From contig JALSZZ010000001.1 of NCBI GenBank assembly GCA_027075825.1, forward strand, positions 1-6,272: DNA of 6,272 nucleotides, written 5' to 3'. The stretch comes from Mariprofundaceae bacterium. Lineage in GTDB: Bacteria; Pseudomonadota; Zetaproteobacteria; Mariprofundales; Mariprofundaceae. Shown piece by piece: positions 1-5,731 of this stretch (the first letter of the stretch is position 1; each line of letters starts with the position of its first letter). The notes beneath the pieces are model-generated. The model did not search any database. It was not told the DNA's origin and saw nothing but the letters and a program-made list of their open reading frames with translations. The position numbers and the translations under genes are program-made.

Positions 1-804
1 AGGGATGAAGCGCGCTTTTTCAGCCACTGGCTGCCGCGCTTTCGCTCCACCCGTCCTACTGCTGTCAACCTCTTTCATGCCTGCGATGCCATGGCGCAAA
101 CCGCCAGTGAAACTGCTGCCAGCCCGCGACACATGATTGCCGCTGCCTGCGCTTACGCCGATGCCGAAGTGCAGCGCAATCAGGCCATGGGTGAGCATCT
201 GGCCGAGCGGCTGGCTATCGGTCAGCGCCGCATTCTGACCCACTGCAATGCTGGCTGGCTGGCCGCTGTTGACTGGGGTACAGCCACCTCGGGGATTTAT
301 CAGTTACAGGCACAGGGTGAATCGCCTTTTGTGCTGGTGGACGAAACCCGTCCACGTCTGCAAGGGGCACGGCTGACCGCCTGGGAGTTACAGCAACAGG
401 GCGTTGATTGCTGCCTGCAAGCCGATGGCGCTGCCGCCTGGATGATACAGCAGGGCAAGGTGGATGCTGTTGTCACCGGTGCCGACCGCATTGCTGCCAA
501 TGGCGATGTCGCCAATAAAATCGGCACCTATGCACTATCGCTGGCGGCCAAGGCGCACGGTATCCCCTTTTACGTCGCGGCACCGCTGAGCACCATGGAT
601 GCCCGTTGCCCTGATGGCCAGCATATCCCCATCGAAGAACGGGGCAGCGAAGAACTGACGCATGCGCAAGGTCAGACCATCGACGGCAATATGCTTCAGC
701 TACGCATTGCCAGCCCCGGCGTGAGCACGGCCAACCCTGCCTTTGATGTCACACCCGGCACCAATATCACCGCCATCATCTGTGAACACGGGCAATGGCC
801 ATGA
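1..804 (+). CDS. mtnA: S-methyl-5-thioribose-1-phosphate isomerase, 5' end missing
   Basis: This enzyme converts 5-methylthioribose-1-phosphate to 5-methylthioribulose-1-phosphate in the cytoplasmic methionine salvage pathway. The frame is open from base 1, and the codons before the ATG at 91 read RPTAVNLFHACDAM, a typical family segment, so that ATG is internal and the gene starts outside the window. Visible are 267 codons and a TGA. The catalytic cysteine lies in THCNAG (codon 244-246) and the catalytic aspartate in TGADRIAANGD (codon 484-486). They are 80 residues apart, matching the spacing of Cys160 and Asp240 in the Bacillus subtilis enzyme. Other hallmarks are DETRPRLQGARLTAWEL (340-390), NKIGTYAL, IPFYVAAPLSTMD and the C-terminal FDVTPGTNITAI. 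Family members are about 340-360 residues, so some 75-90 residues are missing on the left. No other salvage gene follows. The related eIF2B-alpha and ribose-1,5-bisphosphate isomerase families share the fold, but the motifs favour MtnA. Confidence 0.95.
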   Translation, partial: RDEARFFSHWLPRFRSTRPTAVNLFHACDAMAQTASETAASPRHMIAAACAYADAEVQRNQAMGEHLAERLAIGQRRILTHCNAGWLAAVDWGTATSGIYQLQAQGESPFVLVDETRPRLQGARLTAWELQQQGVDCCLQADGAAAWMIQQGKVDAVVTGADRIAANGDVANKIGTYALSLAAKAHGIPFYVAAPLSTMDARCPDGQHIPIEERGSEELTHAQGQTIDGNMLQLRIASPGVSTANPAFDVTPGTNITAIICEHGQWP

Positions 805-902
805 TTCACAGCAGTTATTTCATCCGACATGCGGTACACAGCAGTGACGGAAAGGCAACGACAACGGCAACAGCGCGCCAAAAGAACTACCCCTGATGTT
901 GT

Positions 903-921
903 AATGCGCATGCGGCGCATT
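903..921. repeat. Perfect 7-bp inverted repeat in the mtnA-map gap
   Basis: AATGCGC (903-909) and GCGCATT (915-921) are exact reverse complements around a 5-base loop ATGCG. No T-run follows, so this is not a standard intrinsic terminator. It could be an RNA hairpin in a leader or 3' end, or a protein binding site. The pairing is seen directly; the function is unknown. Confidence 0.4.
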
Positions 922-928
922 GGCTCTT

Positions 929-944
929 GCAAGTTGGAGCTTGC
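929..944. repeat. Short 5-bp inverted repeat upstream of map
   Basis: GCAAG (929-933) pairs with CTTGC (940-944) around a 6-base loop TTGGAG. It lies 7 bases after the preceding inverted repeat. A pyrimidine-rich stretch with a TTTT run follows around 955-970, but it is too far away and too interrupted for a confident terminator. Together the two hairpins might end mtnA transcription weakly or structure the map leader. Five base pairs can also arise by chance. Confidence 0.25.
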
Positions 945-1000
945 TGCCTAAGCTTCCCTTTTCCTGCCTGTCAGGGTTCATTTCATCAACCGGGACACCC

Positions 1001-1768
1001 ATGATTACACTGAAAACACCTGAAGATATCGATGCCATGCGTCCGGCATGCCAGTTAGCGGCTGACACGCTGGAGATGATCGCCGGGCATATCCGTCCGG
1101 GCATCACCACGGAAGCCATCAATACCCTGGTTCATGACTATACACTGGATCATGGTGGTATTCCCGCGCCACTGAACTATCATGGCTTCCCCAAATCTGT
1201 GTGTACTTCTGTTAATCATGTGGTCTGCCATGGCATCCCGACGAACAAGAAACTGGTCGCCGGTGATATTATCAATGTTGATGTGACCACGATTCTTGAC
1301 GGCTGGCATGGCGATACCAGCCGCACGTTTTATGTTGGGGATGTTAAACCTCATGCCCGCAAGCTGGTAGAAACGGCCAGAGAAGCGCTGGATGCGGGGA
1401 TCGCCGCCGTGCGACCCGGGGGCACACTGGGTGATATCGGCCATGCCATCCAGACGCTGGTGGAATCGCGGCGTTATTCTGTGGTGCGTGATTACTGCGG
1501 TCACGGCATCGGCAGGGAGTTTCACGAAGACCCGAAAGTGCTGCACTACGGCAAGCCCGGACAGGGTCTGGAACTACAGGAAGGCATGGTGTTCACCATT
1601 GAGCCAATGGTCAACGCCGGCAAGCCAGCCGTGAAACTGCTGCGAGATCAATGGACGGTAGTGACCCGTGACAAATCATTATCGGCGCAATTTGAACACA
1701 CCCTGGCAGTGCGGGAAAATGGTGCGGAAATCCTGACCTTGCCATCATCCAAAGGAGGAAGTGCGTGA
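1001..1768 (+). CDS. map: Methionine aminopeptidase, type I
   Basis: This cytoplasmic metalloenzyme removes the initiator methionine from new proteins. The 255-residue product matches the length of a short type Ia enzyme (E. coli Map is 264). All expected active-site residues are present: His77 (in VCHGIP), metal ligands Asp94 (NVDV) and Asp105 (GWHGDTSRTF), His168 (CGHGIG), Glu201 (FTIEPMVN) and Glu232 (QFEHTL), plus His175 (REFHEDP). The start is the ATG of MITLKTPEDIDAMR, where family homology begins; the frame extends upstream to a TTG at 920, but the added residues look non-native. The ribosome binding site is weak (CGGGA at 991-995). Its stop overlaps the next gene's GTG by 4 bases, so map heads a packed run of genes ending with gspN. 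It is not beside rpsB, where map often sits, so it could be a second copy; the window cannot decide this. Confidence 0.96.
   Translation: MITLKTPEDIDAMRPACQLAADTLEMIAGHIRPGITTEAINTLVHDYTLDHGGIPAPLNYHGFPKSVCTSVNHVVCHGIPTNKKLVAGDIINVDVTTILDGWHGDTSRTFYVGDVKPHARKLVETAREALDAGIAAVRPGGTLGDIGHAIQTLVESRRYSVVRDYCGHGIGREFHEDPKVLHYGKPGQGLELQEGMVFTIEPMVNAGKPAVKLLRDQWTVVTRDKSLSAQFEHTLAVRENGAEILTLPSSKGGSA
1751..1758 (+). promoter_or_regulatory. Strong Shine-Dalgarno for the DUF2333 gene
   Basis: AAAGGAGG lies inside the 3' end of map, 6 bases before the GTG at 1765. It is the strongest ribosome binding site in the window. It fixes that GTG as the start of the DUF2333 gene, overlapping the map stop codon as GTGA. 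Confidence 0.85.
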
Positions 1769-2757
1769 GTTTTATACCACGGCCAGCAGCATTCTGGCAA
1801 CGCTATCGCCTCATCATACTGGTGATTCTTCTGATACCCGGCCTGATGAGTTTCTGGCTGTATGCCTTGTCGCAACAATCCCGCCCCTTTGTGGTAGCCA
1901 TGGCCAGTATGCCTGTGCCTGCCAGTGAAGTGCCACCAAAAGATATGGAACACGAAATGCCGCTTTCCGCCAGCCAACTCAAAGCCGACTCCCCTGTCCT
2001 TGCCGGCATGGCTTTTGTGGATATTCATTGCCTGCTGATCAACAAAGAACTGGATTCCTTTGGCGGCTGGTTTCCCAACGACGTATTCCCGTTCACCCGC
2101 TTGCTGGATAACAAGGTCAACTTTCAGTTAGGCATGCGGGAAACCCTGCTGCGTTCCTTGCTGGTGTTGCGAGAAAATCTCTCACGTCAGGATCGTACGA
2201 CCAGCGCCCTGAATGCCAATGTGCAAAAAGCCTATGGCCATATGTCGGTTTCGCCTGATTCCTGGATGTTTCCGCGCTATGAAGAAGAACTGCGCAAAAC
2301 CATACAACTGCTGAACCAATACAGGGACGAACTGAAAAACGGCAAGGCAGGCTTCTTTTCCCGCGCTGATACCCTGGTACGCCTGAATGAACAGTTTGCC
2401 TCATTGCTGGGCGCGGAAACATCTGCCCTGACAGCGCCGGATATCAGCATGTTTGACAGCGATGATCGTTTTTATCATGCCAAGGGCGTGGCCTATGCCT
2501 TATATGAGATCTATCAGGTGCTGAACTTTGAATACGCCAGTGTACTGGAAAAAAATGATGGCCACAAGCTCATGCAGAGTATTATCAATCAGCTTGAGCA
2601 TGCTTATTTTGAGCCGGACATTGTGTTTAACGGTGACGACGAATCATGGCGCAACAACCATCTGAAACAACTGGCCACACGCTTGTACAGCGTGCGTCAG
2701 AAAATGAATTCAGTGAACAGTGTGTTACAACACAGAGCAGCTTCTTCGGCAGGCTGA
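1765..2757 (+). CDS. DUF2333 family inner-membrane protein
   Basis: This is a 330-residue membrane-anchored protein of unknown function, which I recognise as a DUF2333 member. One hydrophobic helix lies at about residues 15-35, after a short basic N-terminus, suggesting a cytoplasmic N-terminus and a large periplasmic domain. Conserved-looking landmarks are GGWFPND (100-106), DNKVNFQLG (115-123), SPDSWMFP (163-170) and DDRFYHAKGVAYAL (233-246). The region from about 125 to the end is mostly predicted helix. No catalytic motif is evident. The start is a GTG supported by a strong Shine-Dalgarno and a 4-base overlap with map. The next gene begins 14 bases after the stop, so the two are probably co-transcribed. 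Co-encoding with gspL, gspM and gspN hints at an envelope role, but DUF2333 genes are not standard T2SS components, so this is only context. Family assignment is from memory of its motifs. Confidence 0.82.
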   Translation: MSFIPRPAAFWQRYRLIILVILLIPGLMSFWLYALSQQSRPFVVAMASMPVPASEVPPKDMEHEMPLSASQLKADSPVLAGMAFVDIHCLLINKELDSFGGWFPNDVFPFTRLLDNKVNFQLGMRETLLRSLLVLRENLSRQDRTTSALNANVQKAYGHMSVSPDSWMFPRYEEELRKTIQLLNQYRDELKNGKAGFFSRADTLVRLNEQFASLLGAETSALTAPDISMFDSDDRFYHAKGVAYALYEIYQVLNFEYASVLEKNDGHKLMQSIINQLEHAYFEPDIVFNGDDESWRNNHLKQLATRLYSVRQKMNSVNSVLQHRAASSAG

Positions 2758-2771
2758 ATACGGGGGAACCA

Positions 2772-3104
2772 ATGGCGATTCGCACATGCCCTGAATGCCA
2801 TCGCGGCTTCATGGAAGAAGAAAAACACTGCCCTGCCTGCGGCGCTGATTTACTGGCCAGTCGGGCAAGCAAAACATGGTTGCGACAAATCAAGGTATAT
2901 ATCGCAGTGGTGATGGCAGGCATTATGATGCTGGCGCTGACCATGCCCCGGCTAATGCACACCGCTCATGATGCAGCGCCGGATACAGTTCTTGTGGCGA
3001 TCGCCATCGCTGGTGGTCTGGCTACCCTTGGTGGACTGTTTGGCCTGGCTATCGCCATCTTCTTTTACTATTTGTGGAAAAAGAAGACCCGGGCCAGTCA
3101 ATGA
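2772..3104 (+). CDS. Small zinc-ribbon protein with two membrane helices
   Basis: This is a 110-residue protein of unknown function. An N-terminal zinc-ribbon signature is formed by Cys6-Pro-Glu-Cys9 and Cys20-Pro-Ala-Cys23, two CxxC knuckles 10 residues apart, likely binding one zinc ion. Two hydrophobic segments follow, at about residues 40-58 and 73-101; the second is glycine- and alanine-rich (IAGGLATLGGLFGLAIA). A basic tail, WKKKTR, follows. The positive-inside rule suggests both the zinc ribbon and the tail are cytoplasmic. The start is the ATG at 2772, chosen because the zinc ribbon begins directly after it and a G-rich GGGGGAA (2762-2768) precedes it; the frame extends upstream but only within the DUF2333 gene. 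Its stop overlaps the gspL ATG as ATGA, implying coupled translation. I do not recognise a named family. A T2SS accessory role is an inference from position alone. Confidence 0.8.
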   Translation: MAIRTCPECHRGFMEEEKHCPACGADLLASRASKTWLRQIKVYIAVVMAGIMMLALTMPRLMHTAHDAAPDTVLVAIAIAGGLATLGGLFGLAIAIFFYYLWKKKTRASQ

Positions 3105-4378
3105 CCGACAGCACGCCGTTTTGCATGGCCTGGGACGGGCGCATACTGGCCTGGTACCACCCCGAAGCGGGATTACAACACGAAGAGCTCAGTATTGAGA
3201 CGGATGATGCCCTGCCAGAGAGCGGGGCATGGCAGCTAATCAGCGACCACGATACCCCTGTGGCCATCTGGTATGCCGAATCGCTGCTGACTCGCAATAT
3301 TCATCTGCCGCTTGCTTCAACAGCCATGCTTGATAACGAAATGCTGCAACAGGAACTGGTCGAACGGGCTGGCATTAACGCTGGCGAGTGGTGGCTGTGC
3401 CGGGATTTTTCACGCGACCCTGAAGGCGGCATCCGGGGCATGGTGTTCGCCATGCCGGATGCATTAAAGCAGAGTATGCAACAGCATCCCCACTGGCAAC
3501 AACTCACCCATCTTGGCGTTGACCTCTGGCATCGCCTGCAACAGTGGAAGCATGAGGATGCAGCAGCGCAGGCCATTGTTGATGAGGATGCGGACGGGCT
3601 ATGTCTGGGATTTCATCGTCAGGGCTGCTGGTATGGCATGCGACGGCTTAATGGCACGGTGGACGAGCATCTGTGGCAGGAAGCCCTGTGTTCGTTACAG
3701 GCGATGGGTTTCGACATGGCGCAGCATACCCTGACTGGCCAGTTATCGGGCAAAAGTGTGGCGCATATCGAGGCTGCGGGCGGCCAGTGGCAGGGCGAAA
3801 CCCTCGATGAATTACTGCCCCGTTACCATGCCAGTTTACGAACAATCAGCGCCGGCGTGGCAAAATCCGCCATGAATTTTCGCCATGGTCAGTGGGCAGC
3901 CAGCGGTAGCTGGCAGGCTTTTCGCCCCTGGTGGCGATCCCTGGCGCTGGCGGGTTGCATGGTGTTGCTGGCCGTCGCTGCACTGCTGCACAGCAATGCA
4001 CAATTGGAAGGCCGCATTGCCGCGCAACAGGCACGGCTGATGACGGCATTTCATCAGGGACTGCCAAAGGAAACGGTGATCATTGACCCGCTGGCTCAGC
4101 TCAGACGGGCAAACGCCGCCACAGAGCAACAGACTGATACCCGACTGACACATGACTTACAGGTAATTGCGAGCATTTACCGTGAGCTTCCCTGGCAATT
4201 ACAACGCCTCAGCCTGCAACGCGGCACCATGCAACTCAGCGGCAATATCCGCGATATTCAGACGCTGAACAAACTTCAGCAACAACTACAGCAGAAGCTT
4301 GGTTATACGGTATCCGTGATTGACACCAACCTGGGCGAAGATCAGCTCGGTTTTCGGCTGGAGTGGTCATGGTCATAA
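3101..4378 (+). CDS. gspL: Type II secretion system protein GspL
   Basis: GspL is the bitopic inner-membrane subunit whose cytoplasmic domain recruits the ATPase GspE and whose periplasmic domain pairs with GspM. The 425-residue product shows the expected layout: a cytoplasmic domain with an actin-like fold in the family (about 1-275), one helix (about 279-297) and a periplasmic ferredoxin-like domain (about 298-425). Family marks are MNFRHGQWA (258-266) just before the helix, a basic and aromatic FRPWWR ahead of the membrane, and the stretch after it with F317, LP at 321-322 and VIIDPLAQLRR (326-336). The ATG at 3101 overlaps the upstream stop as ATGA and is preferred over the in-frame GTG at 3074, although no strong Shine-Dalgarno is visible. 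The gene overlaps gspM by 10 bases. The PilM-PilN type IV pilus pair is the related alternative, but those are two separate proteins; here the parts are fused and followed by gspM and gspN. Confidence 0.9.
   Translation: MTDSTPFCMAWDGRILAWYHPEAGLQHEELSIETDDALPESGAWQLISDHDTPVAIWYAESLLTRNIHLPLASTAMLDNEMLQQELVERAGINAGEWWLCRDFSRDPEGGIRGMVFAMPDALKQSMQQHPHWQQLTHLGVDLWHRLQQWKHEDAAAQAIVDEDADGLCLGFHRQGCWYGMRRLNGTVDEHLWQEALCSLQAMGFDMAQHTLTGQLSGKSVAHIEAAGGQWQGETLDELLPRYHASLRTISAGVAKSAMNFRHGQWAASGSWQAFRPWWRSLALAGCMVLLAVAALLHSNAQLEGRIAAQQARLMTAFHQGLPKETVIIDPLAQLRRANAATEQQTDTRLTHDLQVIASIYRELPWQLQRLSLQRGTMQLSGNIRDIQTLNKLQQQLQQKLGYTVSVIDTNLGEDQLGFRLEWSWS
4360..4363 (+). promoter_or_regulatory. Shine-Dalgarno GGAG deciding the gspM start
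   Basis: GGAG ends 5 bases before the ATG at 4369. The in-frame GTG at 4363 would overlap this motif and has no comparable site upstream, so the ATG is the better start for gspM. Confidence 0.6.
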
Positions 4379-4902
4379 AACAATGGCGGGAACAATGGCT
4401 GCTGTTGCAGGAAGAATGGCAGGCCCGTTACCATCAGCTTCAGCCGCGTGAACAACGTATTTTATTGCTTGCCGCGCTGATCTTGCCGCTGATCCTGTTC
4501 TGGTTCGGTCTCTGGCTGCCGTTACAGGATCGGCATAATCAGCTGATGCAAACACTGAAAACATCGCAACAACAGGCTGACGAGGCTGTGATGCTGGCAA
4601 AGCACCTGCAACAATCCGGCAGTCAGCGCGCACCGGAGATCGCCACGGGCAGCCTGCTATCCCGGATTGACAAGCTGATCACTGCCCGGCATCTGCGGCA
4701 GGCCGTCAAACAAATGAAACCGCAACCGGGCATGGATGGCAAACAGCGGCTTCGCCTGAGCTTCAAACCGCTGGCGTATACCAAAGCCAGTCAGTTTCTG
4801 CTGGCTGTTGAACAGCAGGCCTTGCCGATCGAACAAATGAAAATGGAACGTCAGGAATCCGGCTATGTTCGCCTGCAATTACTGATCGGGCCACTGCCAT
4901 GA
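4369..4902 (+). CDS. gspM: Type II secretion system protein GspM
   Basis: GspM is a small bitopic inner-membrane protein that binds and stabilises GspL in the T2SS assembly platform. The 177-residue product fits the family's usual 150-180 residues. The cytoplasmic N-terminus carries a GspM-like LQPREQRILLL segment (25-35), directly followed by a membrane helix at about 31-50. A polar, glutamine-rich, probably coiled-coil stretch (about 52-82) and a small periplasmic ferredoxin-like domain (about 95-177) follow. The domain shows the RLRLSFKPLAY strand, the FLLAVEQQALPI helix and the terminal VRLQLLIGP strand. The start is the ATG at 4369, preferred for its Shine-Dalgarno; a GTG two codons earlier is possible. 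It overlaps gspL by 10 bases and gspN by 4, the order expected for T2SS operons. Sequence conservation in this family is low, so position after gspL adds much of the confidence. Confidence 0.9.
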   Translation: MVIKQWREQWLLLQEEWQARYHQLQPREQRILLLAALILPLILFWFGLWLPLQDRHNQLMQTLKTSQQQADEAVMLAKHLQQSGSQRAPEIATGSLLSRIDKLITARHLRQAVKQMKPQPGMDGKQRLRLSFKPLAYTKASQFLLAVEQQALPIEQMKMERQESGYVRLQLLIGPLP

Positions 4903-5705
4903 ATCCGCTGCGCCTGCGCACCCTGTTGCTGGTCTTTTTCCTGTCGCTGCTCATTTTCATTCCTTTACGCTGGGATGCCGAACCGTGGCTGCGGCAACAA
5001 CTGATCAGCCTGCAACAGCAACTGCCGCTGCATATTGATGTGGCATCACTCAAGTGGTCAGGGCTGGGCGTGACAGCCACGGGCGTTGACATGCAGACCA
5101 CCGACCGGCCCGATGCGGTACACTTCAGGCATCTGCGCGTGGAGCCGGACTGGCTGCCATCCTTACAGGGAAGACCAGCTGTTCGCCTGCAATGGCAGGG
5201 AGACCCCGGTGAAGGCAGGCTGTCGCTGGGGCTGCATGATGCTTATGTCGAGGCATCGGATATGGATATTCGGCTGGACACTGCCTGGCTACAGCAAACA
5301 CTTGCGCTGCCCCTGCCGGTAACATTGCAAGGCCCGCTAGTGTTAACTGGTGAAGCGCAATTATTGCGGCAGCAGCATACGCCACCACTTCAGCCACTGG
5401 CAGCACAATTACAGCTGCGCTGGCAACAGGCAGCAGTAACCATGGGTGAAGAACAATTCAGCCTGGGCGACTATCAGTTGACGCTCAAGGGCCAGCCGAC
5501 AAAAAACTGGCAATGGCAGATCACTGGCGGCGAGACACTGAAACTGGAAGGCAAAGGGCAGTTGCAAAGCCTCGCTGCCAACTGGCCAGCATGGCCGCTT
5601 GCCGGTGAAGTGATGATGCAGGCACAGCAAAAACTGGCAACCATCCTTGGCACACAACACAAACTTCGCCTCGGTGGCACGCTGGTGCATCCGCAGTGGC
5701 GTTGA
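4899..5705 (+). CDS. gspN: Type II secretion system protein GspN
   Basis: GspN is an inner-membrane accessory subunit found in only part of T2SS-bearing bacteria. The 268-residue product is close to the usual 250-260. A signal-anchor helix lies at about residues 8-23, after the basic MNPLRLR. The remainder is a beta-rich periplasmic domain with repeated amphipathic strands, such as VASLKWSGLGVTATGVDM, VRLQWQGDPGEGRLSLGL and YQLTLKGQP. It ends with LRLGGTLVHPQWR. The beginning (hydrophobic anchor, then short strands carrying xLxWxGxG) matches GspN, which shares an organisation with AsmA-like proteins. The ATG overlaps the gspM stop as ATGA; upstream TCGGG (4886-4890) is a modest binding site. 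It is the last gene of the tight + strand run, with only 26 bases to the next start and no terminator between them. An unrelated AsmA-like protein is the alternative, but position strongly favours GspN. Confidence 0.88.
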   Translation: MNPLRLRTLLLVFFLSLLIFIPLRWDAEPWLRQQLISLQQQLPLHIDVASLKWSGLGVTATGVDMQTTDRPDAVHFRHLRVEPDWLPSLQGRPAVRLQWQGDPGEGRLSLGLHDAYVEASDMDIRLDTAWLQQTLALPLPVTLQGPLVLTGEAQLLRQQHTPPLQPLAAQLQLRWQQAAVTMGEEQFSLGDYQLTLKGQPTKNWQWQITGGETLKLEGKGQLQSLAANWPAWPLAGEVMMQAQQKLATILGTQHKLRLGGTLVHPQWR

Positions 5706-5714
5706 AGAATAACC

Positions 5715-5721
5715 AAGGAAG
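5715..5721 (+). promoter_or_regulatory. Ribosome binding site of the restriction endonuclease gene
   Basis: AAGGAAG lies 10 bases before the ATG at 5732, slightly farther than ideal. It is the only purine-rich match in the 26-base gap after gspN, and it supports that ATG as the start. Confidence 0.55.
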
Positions 5722-5731
5722 TAATCATATA

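Noticed and set aside
927..954. Possible sigma-70 promoter for map: TTGCAA with TAAGCT
   Set aside because: The match is 4/6 and 3/6 with a 16-base spacer, and it overlaps the inverted repeat at 929-944. This is too weak to annotate.
920..1000. Extended N-terminus for map from the TTG at 920
   Set aside because: The extra 27 residues (starting MALASWSLLP) match nothing expected before the type Ia aminopeptidase domain, and family similarity starts at the ATG at 1001.
1055..1546. A 163-codon frame on the minus strand opposite map
   Set aside because: The + strand carries map with every catalytic residue in place. The antisense frame has no recognisable motif and reflects codon bias of the real gene.
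3074..3100. Earlier GTG start for gspL
   Set aside because: The added nine residues lie within the zinc-ribbon gene's C-terminus. The ATG at 3101 has the ATGA overlap seen at other junctions in this run.
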